Source of the DNA: Dentipellis sp. KUC8613
Lineage: Eukaryota; Basidiomycota; Agaricomycetes; Russulales; Hericiaceae
DNA length: 64,000 nt
Direction: 5' to 3'
Assembly: GCA_002286715.1 (NCBI GenBank)
Contig: NSJX01000001.1
Span: 2,657,929 to 2,721,928, forward strand
This document shows positions 48,257-60,724 of this stretch, in pieces. Below the pieces are notes generated by a model. It made no database searches and was not told the origin of the DNA. It saw only the letters and a list, made by a program, of their open reading frames with translations. Every line of letters starts with the position of its first letter. Within the stretch, counting starts at the first letter, position 1. The translations under genes were made by a program, and so were the position numbers.

Positions 48257-50335
48257 ATGTCATACGACAATGCCGGCATCCTCCTCCCCACAGTTGGGGC
48301 AGCCGTCGTCGCTCTCGCCGTCTGGCGCCTCCTCATCTCGAGGAGCAAGGGCCCATCGTTCCCTGGGCCGAAGGGATATCCACTAATCGGGAACCTGCTC
48401 GACGTGCCCACCGAGCACGAGTACTACAAGTTCTGCGAGTGGGGCCGGCAGTATGGTGCGTCTCTCGCCTCTCTATCAACCCTCCACTCGCTCAAAGTCG
48501 GATATTTGGCGACGCGCAGGCCCGATAACCTCGTTCACGGTGCTCGGCCAGCACATGCTGGTGCTCAACACGCCCGCGGCGGCGGAGGAGATGCTCGACA
48601 AGAAGAGCGCGATCTACTCCGACCGGCCGCACCTGACGATGGCGTCGGACCTCGTGGGCTGGAAGGACGTGCTCGTGCTCACGCCGTACGGCGACCGCTT
48701 CAAGGCGTACCGCCGCATGATGCACCGTATCATCGGCACACGCGCCGCGGTGGACTCGTTCAACACGACGCTCGAGGTCGAGGCGCAGAAGACGGCGGTG
48801 CGGATTCGAGACGACCCGAATGGGTTTAGGGTGCACATCCGGAAGTGAGTACGAAGATTTGGTGTAGAGCGCGTTGAATGCTGATCGTGTGGCTCGTGGC
48901 GTTCAACAGGGGTATTGGCGCGAGCATTCTCATGATCTCGCATGGGTACAAGGTGCAGGGCGACGGCGACGAGCTCTTGCGCATCGCGGATAGCGCGACG
49001 GACCAGCTCAACGAGATCGTGTCCCCAGGGCGCTTCCTCGTAGACCAGATACCTATCCGTCAGTTGCCTTCCATATCTGGGGTCTCGATTGCTCTGCCCT
49101 TGAGTCCGGAATACTGACCCTCGGTGCGTTCTGCAGTGCGATACGTTCCCGAGTGGGTCCCAGGCGCGACCTTCCAGCGACATGCGCGCGAGTGGCGTAC
49201 GACGCTCACGGAGCTCACGGATCGCTCCTTCCGGTTTGTGCAACAGCAGCTCGTACGTCCTATTCTTTATTTCCTTGATACATGATGTTGAGGACGGGTT
49301 ATGCAGTCCGCGGGAACGGCCGTGCCGAGCTTCGTGAGCACCTTCGTGGACGGGAAGACGCTCTCGCCGCAGGACGAGGCGAATGTGAAGTGGACCGCGG
49401 CGAGCTTGTACTCCGGTGGAGCTGACACCGTGCGTACGCGCTATGCCTCTCCGGCCCTTCCTTCTCTAATTAGCCGCGTCCTTTGCTCGATGATATAGCC
49501 CGTCTCTGCGTTGTCCTCTTTCATCCTTGCCCTCACCATGTACCCCGATGCGCTCAAGAAAGGCCAGGCCGAAATCGACGCGGTCGTCGGGCAGGACCGT
49601 ATTCCTGGCTTCGCTGACCGCGACCACTTGCCGTACATCCAGGCTATGGTGCAAGAGCTGCTGCGGTGGTGCCCAGTGACGCCTCTCGGTGCGTACATCC
49701 CTCGTCTTCTTCGAATCCAACTCATGAGGATGCAGGGGCGCCGCACCGGCTGACGAAGGACGACGTGCACGAGGGCAAGTTTATCCCGAAGGGGACGATC
49801 ATCCTCGTCAATGAGTGGTGCGTTCACTTCTCGTTGGTGCTAGAGGTCTTACGCTGACGAGCTCGTACCCAAGGGGCCTGATGCACGATCCCAACACCTA
49901 CAAAGACCCGATGAGGTACTACCCTGACCGCCACCTGTCCATCAACGGCAGCAAGCCCGAGCGCAACCCGCTCGAGATCTGCTTCGGCTACGGACGCCGG
50001 TGCGTCTTCCTTCTGCGATCTCCTTTGTCGCCGTGGATATTGATGATTGGGTCTGCCGCGCGCAGAACATGCCCCGGGTCGCACATCGCCGAGTCTTTCA
50101 TGTACACCTATATCGTCACCATCGTCGCGTTGTTCGACATCGCGAGTGTGCCGGGCGAGGAGCCGACGTACTCGTATACTAGTGGCGCCCTAGTGTAAGT
50201 ACTTGGACTTCGTTCTTCTCAGGCGTCCTTGCTCATGCTTTGTGTGATAGGCACCCTGCTCCGTTTAAGTGCACGATCAAGCCCCGCTCTGCACGCGCTG
50301 AGGCTCTGCTGCAGACAGTTGCCGATCTGCGGTGA
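48257..50335 (+). CDS. cytochrome P450 monooxygenase
   Basis: The start is MSYDNAGILLPTVGAAVVA with a single N-terminal membrane anchor and the Pro-rich hinge KGPSFPGPKGYPLIGN. Exons separated by short introns give ITSFTVLGQHMLVLN, RPHLTMASDLVGWKDVL, the I-helix SLYSGGADT (about 49410-49430), the K-helix ELLR in MVQELLRWCP, and PHRLTKDDVHEGKFIPKG. The haem loop FGYGRRTCPG is split by an intron; its Cys codon is at 50070-50072. The last exon ends IKPRSARAEALLQTVADL with TGA 50333-50335. It is an ER enzyme oxidising a lipophilic substrate with electrons from CPR; the substrate cannot be told. No biosynthetic partner gene lies beside it. Confidence 0.93.
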
Positions 50336-50939
50336 GGAGTCGTCCTACCACTTTCAAGACGTCTTTCCGAAGTCGAGCTGTGTAAGTAGAATCGGGAAGT
50401 TTTGTAGAACATGAGGGATACCTCCGCTGTCAACGTCGTTCTCTGCACGAAATTTATGACTCTCTTGTTGTATATATATTACTGTTAATGGTATCTGGAG
50501 CAATGTGTACGAGCTGTTGCGAATGAGAGGTGCGACAGAAGGCGACGGTCAATAGGACACCTTTTCAATGCGAAGGGATGGCCTGGCGTAGCCGGCGGCC
50601 CGGACGAACCGCCGCTCTGGCGAGACGGAAGCAAACTCTCTTCTGTGGCGGCCGCTTTCAGTATCCTCGACTTTGACTACTATCTTTTCACGCTCTTACA
50701 TGCGGCATGCATCCATTGGTGCTCTAAATGAACACTCCAGGTGATGGCTGACCGCTGAAGTCTTTGGCTCGGATGTTAGTAGGCACCTTCGGTGGCGGCG
50801 AAATGAGCTCTGCAGGCTTTTGCTCTTCACTTGTAACCGTGACGGCAGGTAAGTTGTGTATCTCTGCCATTGTGCTTGCATTGCAAGGAATGATTTGGGA
50901 CTTACTCTTCTGGCCGCCGCCATCACAGCACTCCATCCC

Positions 50940-51300
50940 GGACGTGACTCACGTCAGTTTCGCAGGATATGTCGGTGAGTCATGGAGAATGTTCGACTCC
51001 ACAGGCTTTCTGCTTGCATATCGTTGCACGTTGAAGATCGTAAGATCTGAGAGGCCGCTTCGGAAGGGACATAACTTCGCCGAGAACTGCCTGCGGAAGG
51101 AGTTGAGAAACGGGTCCACACAGCCGGGTACGCTCTGCTTCTCCGTTTTTGATGATGCGTGGACGTGGACATACCTCCTCATCTGCAGTTGCTGGCGTGC
51201 AGGCGTTTGTCCATCGCGTTTGATCATATCAATATGAGAAGGCATCCCAGCGTTGATGTCGTGCGCCGCATTCTGTTCTTCTATCCGATTACAGACAGAA
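50940..51300 (-). repeat. distant copy of array block B
   Basis: Read on the minus strand this matches 26740-27100 read on the plus strand, including CACGCATCATCA, GTACCCGGC and CTCCTTCCGCAGG. In one frame both give HASS(S/K)TE(T/K)QSVPG. Just left of it (50740-50936) the minus strand has an open 48-residue frame, MAEIHNLPAVTVTSEEQKPA, of unknown meaning. Confidence 0.55.
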
Positions 51301-51344
51301 CTCGAAGCCAGCGCCTTGCAGACAGGTGCCGAGACGCCGAAGCA

Positions 51345-52160
51345 AGGAGCCAATGACAAAAGGCTTCTACTGACATCAGTATTGTTTGGTCGTCTCCTTT
51401 CCTCAAACTCCTGCCCGCTTTCTCTCAGCTTGCCTCCGCTCGTCTCTTTCTGCTCTTATTTACTCTATCTTCGTCTTCCAATATCTCAAGATGAAGTTAT
51501 CTAGCCAACTAATCACCTAGGGAGTCTCGGTATGCGAATGAGAGCGTTCTGCTCGTGAAGTTCGCACGCGGAGGTCGATCTGGCACTAGCAGGCTACGTA
51601 CGTCTTATTGGCGCCTGTTTGGCTTGCCTGATTCTTCGTTGTCAACAGGATGTCCAGCATCTATATTTCTTATATATGTGCGCTGCAACCGCATCGCTCT
51701 GCAACTATACCGGGAGTTTCATCTCTTCCTTGTGCGCATTCGCTTTAATCTTTGACATTGAACCAGGACCTCTTTCCCTCGACGATCCTGTCATTCCTTG
51801 CCATCGTCACTCTGTCCGGTCTCCACTGCTGTTTTCAGTTGCTCGTCCCGATTGCTCGCCACACATCGCCGTCCTTGATCGCGCTGACGTGCAGGCAGTC
51901 GAGACGGGTGCGTTTGGGAACAGTCTTCACCAAGCCGTACCGTCTCTTCACCGGCCATTCCCACTTTCAATTGCGTCTTCATGCTATTCTCGATGCTCTC
52001 GGTCTGACCAAATTGGCTTACGGTGCTCCCGTTCTCTCTGCCCTGCGTACGGACGACTTGATTGCTCTACAACTTCATCAACAATCGTACTGTGCGATGT
52101 GCGACGAAACTCAACGGACCTGACTCGCATTCGTCGACGACCCTAATGCCGTGCTGTCAG
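51345..52160 (+). pseudogene. degraded copy of the block next to the Ctr gene
   Basis: The plus strand here aligns by eye with the minus strand at 23460-22600: GAGCCAATGACAAAA, then CTCGTCTCTTTCTGCTCT-like leader, GCGAATGAGAGCGTTCTGCT and GTGAAGTTCGCA, then the in-frame PSTILSFLAIVTLSG. Many small indels separate the copies. Because the source block is itself of unknown coding status, this is called a degraded duplicate rather than a decayed known gene. Confidence 0.55.
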
Positions 52161-52428
52161 TATGGATTACGGCGAATGATGGTTGATCTTGGCTCTTCTA
52201 CGGTACGTACATCCTTATTTACAACGCCTTGAGCCCTACTGCCATCCGCGTTTGTTTTGTCGTCAGTTTTGAAGCTGGGGGAGCCTTCGGGTGATTGACT
52301 ACGTACGCGCGCTTAATGGCGGTGGGCGCTTAGCTCGCGCTTGCTTTGATTTTGTCCTATTTCCGCTGTACTCGGGACTCGCAGCGCTAGGCTCGTAGGC
52401 TCCACACTTTCATATTCGACCTTTTATA

Positions 52429-52701
52429 ATGTCTTTTCGCGTTATCACAGCAGTTGTTGGTGCCTCGCTGCTCGGTATAGGGAACATGATTATTCGTCTG
52501 TACCTGTACGTCGTGTCGCCCGATAACCTGTGGGACGGGTCCCTTTGCTGGAAATGTCAAGACCGCGTACTGGTTACAGCACATTCGATAGGCCAGTATA
52601 ATTCTCTACGGATAACGGCTCGATGCACTTTTCGTTCGAAGACACATCGGCTCGTATCCACAGAAAAATGCATTCGAAAAGCACTCATGTGTGAGAGCTG
52701 A
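52429..52701 (+). pseudogene. Ctr copper transporter remnant
   Basis: The frame starts MSFRVITAVVGASLLGIGNM and matches the start of the intact transporter (MSSRIILALAGVSLLQG, then GNMIMYLHFTPGDNLW) as GNMIIRLYLYVVSPDNLW. The Met-rich copper-binding stretch between the two conserved parts is deleted. Homology fades after about 52560 and no MxxxM or GxxxG helix follows, so the protein cannot transport copper. The 5' flank also matches (ACTCGGGACTCGCAG in both). The remnant ends about 20 bases before the 3' end of the ABC transporter on the opposite strand. Confidence 0.8.
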
Positions 52702-52718
52702 ATTGACTACCACACGAA

Positions 52719-55700
52719 TCAAATCTTGCTATCGGCTTCCGCCTTGGCCCTCGCGACTTGCTCAAGCTCCGAGAACATGCCGCTCTTCAGACACATCGTC
52801 CTGAAGATCCCATCCTCCTTCTGGATCAAGTTCCACGGGGTGTCGAACTCCGCAATCTCGCCCTTGTCCAGGACGATGAGGCGATCGTAGTCGATGACGG
52901 TCTTCAGCCGATGTGCGACTGCAAATCAATGTCACGGCATTCTATGCATCAGCAGGGCTGCACTTCCCGACATGAGGGCCACACACGCACCCGTCAGCAG
53001 CAGCGAGCCACCAAATTCCTCGCGAATCGTGGTCTGGATCTTCGCGTCCGTCGCGAAGTCGATGCTGCTCGTCGCCTCGTCGAGCACGATTATGGAGCTG
53101 TGGCGCAGCAGCGCGCGCGCCATCGCGATGAGCTGCCGCTGGCCCTGCGAGAAGTTCGCGCCTGCGGGCGACACCTGCGTGTCCAGTGTGATTGCCCCAG
53201 TCTTGCTTTCCACTTCCGTTGCGGACGGCGCGATTGAAGGAGATGATGAGGGTTCTCCTCCCGCAGGCGTCGGCGAAGTGGGTCTGGTGCCTGTGCGGGA
53301 GGTCTGACGGGACGTCCGCTGGGACTGATAGGCGCTGTCGGTGAGCATGTGCACGCGATGCAGGACGTCCAGGCATTCTGCATCCTCATGCTCCTCTGCA
53401 AAGCGCCATCAGCGACGAGAGTAAGCCCAAAGGTGCAAATTCTTACTGAAAGGATCCAAATTGTCTCTCAAGGTTCCGGAGAACAGAGTTGCATCCTGGA
53501 CATGGCATCAGCATTGTCTGCAGATAACAAATCAACAAAATTGAAATACCTGAGGGATGAAGGTCTACAAAGCATCGTCAGGAAACATCGAATTCCATGT
53601 TAGAATAGAGCTTACAATGCGAGACCTCAAATCATGCAACCCAATGGAAGAGATATCAATACCGTCTATAAGAATCCTGCCGCCCGCCGGGTCAACCTAT
53701 CGTAAAAATTTAGTCACTGATACCTAGAATCATCCATACATGTCCAAGTTCAACTCACAAAGCGCAAAATACTCATCGCAAGCGTTGACTTCCCACTGCC
53801 CGTCCGGCCCAGCAACCCAACGCGCTCGCGTCCCTTCAGCGAGAACGAGATGTGGTGCAGCACCGGCGGCAGCTCGGGCGCATACTTGACCTCGAGGTCC
53901 TCGACCACAATGAGACTGTTGCTTTCGCTGGACGGCCAATACGCCGGTGGACGATGCGATTCAATGATGGCGGCCGGCTCCTGCGGAAGGTCGAGGTATT
54001 CGACAACGCGCTCCACCGAGCTGTGAGACATAAGGTAAGGAAAAAATGAAAGTGGGCTGGAGTATGAGATGGCTCACTTCAGATCGATCTCAAGATCAGT
54101 CCATGAACGGCAGGCCCAGTAAGTGCTGGTCGTGAACGCCATAGCAGATGTGATGCACAGGCCCGCAAGACCGGCACTGACGTATCCCGAGAGCGCGAGC
54201 AGCGTCGTGACGAGCACGGCGAACGCGCTCAGCGAGTCGAAGTTGAGCAGCAGCCAGATGTTCGACATCCACAGCGTGTACCACATCTGTCACAGAGTTC
54301 GAAATCAGCGCGCAACCGATGGACAAGAGAATTTGAGACGGAACGAACCCGCGTAGTCAAGTCGATCTTCGTGTGGAGGGTGTCGAGGAAGCGTTGTTCG
54401 GCGGAGAAAGCGCGTACGGTGACGATCCCTTCTAATAGTTCGTGGAATTCCGCGAAGATGGGCGAACGCGTGTTGGACTCCATGCGGTGGAGGTCGCGGG
54501 CAGTATTCAGGTATCCGATTGCTAGCATGCGATACAGAATTCCAATGACGAAAGCAGGGATCAGGAAGAACGGGAAGACGACACTGCGGATGACGGATAT
54601 TAGTGGTGGAGCAGAAATTGTGGTCAAGACGAAACGAACGCGACGGTGATGACGGAAGCGGCGAAGTTTGCCAGCGACGAGTTGACTGCCTGAAGCGAGA
54701 ACGACAAAGACGAATCGATGGCCTCGATATCCTGCGTCTGCGGTTAGTACTATTGCACAATCAGGTTCACAGCCCGACTCACCTTGCTGAAACGATTAAG
54801 TATGCGTCCTACATCCTGAAATGTCAGTACATGTCCTCGCCCAAGCGGATGGACTTTGACTTGCCTTGAGGGGTAGTATCATGCCACCTCATAGTTGCCC
54901 TCACAACACTGTCGAGCAATTTCCTGAACAACACCCGCGAGGCCCTCAACCCACCAGTATACTGCGTGATGTTGGCCAGAATTCTCACAATACCGGTTGC
55001 GACGCCGATGGCAGCATAAACGCCGATGTAGAACAGAGGTTGGTCTTGGGCACGAGGAAGCGAAGAGATGAACAAAGGTGCGCTGAATGAGTGCATGCTG
55101 TGGACAGCATGCATGAGATGGTAAGACGTGAGTGGGCCTTCATTGAGGACATCTTGCTCGACAGAAGACAAGGAGGTGAAGTGGAACGATATCGAGAGAG
55201 CGGGTGTTCCAGAGTCGCCGTAGGCTTCCCCCCAAACCTGAAGGCTTCGCGTTAGACTCCAGCTTGTGGGGGGGAAAGGTAAAAGACTTCACCTTAATCC
55301 AGAATTTCTCTCCAACAACGAGGATCTGAATCGAAAGCTGCGTGGGACGGCTGACCTACTGCTCTTTAGAGTTTACTCACCTGAGTAGCGACTATACAGA
55401 CACCCAGGAGTACCCAAGCCCAGTACGACCTTCAAACTCACTCATCAGCCCCTCTTGAATGCATTTGCAGAAAGTAACATTGACTTACGAGGCCTTCAGG
55501 TAAGTATTATAGATATGCCACTTCACACCGCCCGTCTCCCTCTCTTCGTCCTTCACGAGTTTCCTCGCTTTTCTGTCTTTCGCTCCTTCCGTCTCAAGTA
55601 CGGACTCGATAGCTTTCTCCGTAGCCGTCTCTTCCTTGGCAGCGACAGCCTGTTCATCCTGGTGAGCCTTCACTTCCTCTTCCTGTGCGATATCGTCGAG

Positions 55701-58700
55701 GACGCCCTGTGCGCGGAGGTCGGCGACGGTGCCTTGGGTGTCGATGCGACCGTCCAGCATACGAATGAGGTAGTATGCTCCCGGCAGAACGAGTTCGACG
55801 TGGTGTGTGACAAGAATCTGGAGACAACTCAGAACACTGACGCAGGCCACGATGGTCAGTACGTACGATGGTACGGTGGGCAAGCAATGGCCCTTGAATC
55901 AACTTTTCAAAGAGGAGGCGAGCAGTGTGACTGTCCTGCGAATCCCCGGTTGCGTTCAAGCGATGGCATCAAAAGGTCGAAAAAACACGCACCACTGCGC
56001 TGAGCGGATCATCGAGCAAGACGTATTTCGTAGGTGCATAGACAGCTCGCGCGAGCGCAACTCTGTATACAACGATTAATTACCAGTTCAACCACACATC
56101 ATACCCCACTGACCTAGCTTTTTGACCGCCCGAAAGACTCACACCCCTCCGATCGCAGCTCATTAGACATATTTGGTACACTGAGACAATACGTGTAACT
56201 CACCTCTCGCCGATTTCCGTTTCATCCCCGTCCTCTAGAATGTCTAGATCCGGGTTCAACGCACAGCACTCCAACACGGACTTGTATTTTTCCTCATCGT
56301 ATGGGGATCCAAACAGAATGTTATCGCGGATCGACTGGTGTCGCAGCCACGGAGTTTGTGCAGCATACGAGATAGTGTGCGCAAAGCCGTACTCATCAAC
56401 CGTCGACGGGTCCTTGGCCATGATGATCTTGCCTTTCAGCGTTGCCAGTTCTCCAAGCAGAGCCATCTATCACCGCATGATAAGCATCGCATTCAGAGAA
56501 TCAGCGGATAAAGGAGATGAAGCGCACCAGGAGAGCCGTTTTCCCGCTCGCAGTGGGGCCGATGACGACGCTCAGCCGCCTCTCGGGGAACATGACGTTG
56601 ACGTCGTGCAGCTCGAAACGGCGGTCGCCCGCTTCGCCAACAGCGCCGCCCGCATTCAGAGTGTTTGCAGCCGCATCTGCTTCAGTGTCCGCTTGCGGGT
56701 TCGCTTCTGCGCCGCTACCTTTGGCATTCGTGCCCTTTGCATCTTTATCCTCGCTCTTCTCGACCTCATTCCACCTGAACGTGCCCTCCTGGATACCAAA
56801 GCCCTTGCCAATATCTTCTGACGGTGCAGAGCGCGCGCGCTTGAGTGACGACACCTGCTCGTCAACTTCATCCTCACCCAAATACGTCGCGATACGATTA
56901 AGCCCGACAAAGCTCTGCAGAATCTGGACAGCCCATGCGGGCACGATATTGAGCGGGGCGCGAACCATGCTGAACAGTGCAATTGCCTGACAAAACTATG
57001 AGCCCGGGGCGATTTGTGGAGGTGAGTTTGGGAAGACGTACCGTAAAGGCCTTGCTGACGGTAAGCTCATTTCCCTGGACGACGTACACAAAGAACGAGA
57101 TGATGGAGACGAAGATAGGAGCAAGCATCCACAATGCGTTGAACAAGGCCGAATTAAAGCGAGCTGAGAAAAAAGCAAGTTCAACACGTGAAGTTCTAGG
57201 GAAGAAAGCCCTCCAGCGTACACTTGAACATCCACCCCATCTCGACTTCACGCGCATCGAGGGCGCGCTGAATCCAGCGGTCTTCCCAAGCGAAGAATTT
57301 GATGAACTTGACAGCACCAATAAGCTCATTGAGTACGCCCATGCGCTCGTCGCGCGCGGCCAAGGTACCCTTCTGGATGCGGATGCTGCGACGCGTGAGA
57401 AGCTTGTTGATGGGCCAGCATAGGATGAGGACGAGGAAACCGGCGAAGGCAGAAAGACCCAGGAGCTGATAAAGGAAGATAGAGGCAAAAATGATTTCGA
57501 GAGGTGCTGCAAAAATCAGTCAGAGGAGCGATGACAGGGCGGAAAGAGAAAGCTCACATCCGTATATGAGATACATAGCAGAAAGCGTTTGCGCAATCTG
57601 CATTTTTAAAATATCAGCGACTACGAAGCTTTCCTTTTCACGAGGATACTCACTCGGCTAGCATCCCCAGCCATCAAGTTGACAATCTTGCCAACGTCCG
57701 CACCTGCCTTTGGGTCATCGGCATTGGGTTTATCAGTGTTCTCGATGCTGGCATTCTCTTTGCCTTTGTCCTTGTCAACGATCCCAGAGAAGTCGCGGCG
57801 TTTGAGGGATTTTACATAGATCGAGGCCATGAGCTCGGTGCGGATGCGCGTTGCAGCGCGACGACCGTGCCACAGGTGTTGGACGTCAGTTTGAGCCTGC
57901 AGACACTGAGTATGGGGCAGGGTGGGAACGGAGTAAGCCATACCTTGCCAATGGTGCAGATGAAGGCCAGAAAAGCATAGATGTACGCCTGCGACCGCGA
58001 TTGCGGCGACGGGTGGTCGATTGCGTCTAAGATACGCCTGAAGATGTATTCAAGGAATGTGTGCCCACGTCTAGAAAGCGCACTTACTTGAGGAAGAAAG
58101 GAGAGGCGTAGTTTAGTACGACACTAACAAGGGTCAAGACGATATCCAGGCTACGTGGACGAGCTTTAGTCCGCGAACTGAACTGTAGCAAACCGACTTA
58201 CATGATATCAAGCGAGTTGGCTTTCCAAAGGCGCAAGAGTAGTCTGGTGCCCCTGCACGGCCGTCAGAACGTGCGAACACGGAGGTGAAGAAGTATCTAC
58301 TTGATCCTGTTGAACTTAATAAAGATAGGGCGCGATTGTAATGTGGGGCTTAGTTGCCAGACATCTTTCTCGTCAAGCCTGTTGTTTGTTCCCTGCAGTG
58401 TACATATTGTCAGCGGATATTTTGGATGCATGAATTTCAAGAATTACGCGTTGAATGAGAGGCCAGATCCAGTGGAATGTCGCCCAACGGCCGAGACTTG
58501 TGTAATCTTCGGGGGAGATACTTACGCCCTATGTTTGATTGCTAAATCAGCCTTGTTTAACCACACAACATGAGAAGCGACTCACGACCTGACTACTGTC
58601 GATTTTTTTGTTTGGGATAGCTAGGGGCATGCTCAAGATGATCGCAAGGAGCCCCAGCACGGCGGCAAGATTGAGCACGTGTGCGGTAACAACGATGCGA

Positions 58701-59254
58701 AGAGGAAGGACCTCCCCGACTTTCGCGTCGTAATATAGACCACCAAAAGAGAGCACGCCCATGGCCAGCTGGACATTGTAGAGAATGAACAAGTCAAACG
58801 GCGGCGTAGGTTGCGGGCGCACGATCGGGCGCAGTGTCGCGTAGAACCAAGCACCCGCGCTCAAGAACGGCCGGACGATATTGATGGGCGTGGGATTGTT
58901 GATCGCGTTAAAGCACCCGATAGAGAGCCAGACAAGGGTCTCAACGAGCCCCATCCATCCGAGAATGAGCGAGCTCCAGAGGGGCACAGTGGCCTTTTCG
59001 ATGCGGATTTCTTCCTCCGGCTCGTCCGCATCCCCAATTAACGTACTTTCCTTGAGGGCCTCCGCTTCGTCAAGAGTCAGAAATGGGCTAAAGGGTGTCG
59101 CAATCCAGTGCCTGAATTTGATGGGAGCTGGGAAAGTAATTGAGAAGCAGAACACGAAGACAAGCACAGCAGGCAGGATGGTCGCCCAAAATGAGCGAAC
59201 ACAAGCGCTGCCGAAGTCAAGGGAGGCATCCCCTGGACATATCGCGAACCGCAT
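52719..59254 (-). CDS. ABC transporter, ABCC (MRP/YOR1-like), complete
   Basis: The start is [19 protein letters not shown] (ATG 59252-59254). An N-terminal multi-helix region ([36 protein letters not shown] and others) precedes the first membrane domain (about 58370-56980), which has [20 protein letters not shown]. The first nucleotide-binding domain has Walker [14 protein letters not shown] (about 56555), signature [11 protein letters not shown], Walker [12 protein letters not shown] and a charged linker (about 55700-55500). The second membrane domain spans 55490-54060. The second nucleotide-binding domain has [12 protein letters not shown], the signature [17 protein letters not shown] and [10 protein letters not shown]. 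The stop is TGA 52719-52721. It is a plasma-membrane or vacuolar exporter of unknown substrate, paralogous to the partial gene at 1-3050. Confidence 0.93.
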
Positions 59255-60724
59255 TGTCGTGGTTGACGTCGAAGAGAAAGCAGGATACGCGATTTTGACG
59301 CTGCGCAGGCCAGTTATAATAGAGCCGCACGGCGCTTGATAAGAGGCTTCAACTTCCCGCGCTTGTTCAACTTGAGAACTCCAAATCGCACGGACATCAC
59401 TGGATCGCTGCCCGTTCGCTGCCAACACCGCAGACGTGCACCCCACTGCTGTTTCTGCGGCAGGCCCCGATACGCAGCTCTTCGACGATTCCGCTTGCAG
59501 CCTAGTAATATTTCGCAAATCCCACTTCGTTGTCCATTTCCCGCACGGGCATCGTTGGCCGCGGAAGCCTGAATCCTTGATTCTGGACAATTCTGGGTTA
59601 TCGACGTGACGCTTTCAATAGTCAGGAGGAGATCTCACGCTTCAAGCAGGTCCACATGGGATTTTGGCAGTGAGTCACGATCTATGCCCCCGCGGGCCCG
59701 TCGCAGCGCGAGTCACCAAACATCCATTCATAAATCTGGAGCTCCGAGGCCCTGCGGCAAGCAATGCTACGGCTCTGCAGACTACACCCCCCGCATTTCC
59801 GCGAACGCAGGGACCCAATATCCGCTTTCCAGGGCGATGGCGACGACCGTGCATACCGTCGTGTTCAGCCTGCGGGGTGTAACAAAGATGGTGCATCATC
59901 AAACGTATTGCCGCAACGCGTGAGCCCTACTGGTGATGGCGCAGCTGCGCGCACATTGGATTCTCGGCACCACAGGCCGTCGATGTCTGCAAGTACACGC
60001 AGGCGGGCGGCACACGTGGTGCATCCACCGCGTGGACCCTCATAGCTTCCACCTTCACCCCACGAGCGATGGCGCTCGCAGTGTTCTGCTACACGTTGAT
60101 GTCATTAGGGGCCTGAATTCCGGACATTTGGACGTCGTCAGGGCGCCCTCGCACGCCTCATGGAATTGCGGAGAGCATCGTGTCGTGGACACTAGGCCTG
60201 AAGACATAGAACATCAGCTTCGCATAGAGAACAGGGGTGATATACCGTCGGCGCCGTCATCCGACGAGCACCAGGACCGTTCATCGGAGAGGCATTGATT
60301 CCAAACTCTGGGCAATGGGAGATGCAGCCAGGCGACGTGTGCTCTCCAGCGGTGACCGTTGCGCCGCCAAGCACCTACTACATAACGAGCCGGCCCGATA
60401 ACGGGCGTTGAAAGACCAAAAAAAAAATATCGATAAATTGAACGCAGCGTAAACTACGATTTGGTCTCTCTCTCTTCGTCAATACTTCGCCTTGTTATAC
60501 CTGAGCACGGAATGATAGAATGACTGGCAGCTATAAGTCAGTGTCGATGCGTGCTGTAGGGTGGATTCTTGAGAGAGGAGAGACAATTATTTCTTCTTTG
60601 TTTGGCTGACGCAAACACGCGTCTCAGACTGAAACAGCGATTTCTCCCTATTTCCTCTCCGGTTTCTTCCCGTCCTGCGGGTCTCGTTCTCTTCGAGAAT
60701 TTGCAGCCCACAACGTGAAGAACA
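59255..60724. promoter_or_regulatory. divergent promoter region between ABC transporter and ferric reductase 2
   Basis: About 1.5 kb separates the start codons of two genes transcribed away from each other. Open frames inside (for example 59606-59923, 59933-60298) have no domain. A run of A residues lies at about 60420-60428. Specific factor sites could not be assigned by eye. Confidence 0.45.

Noticed and set aside
50724..50936. Small minus-strand gene of 48 or 70 residues
   Set aside because: The frame is open and not biased in an odd way, but it has no recognisable homologue, no splice support and lies beside a repeat copy.
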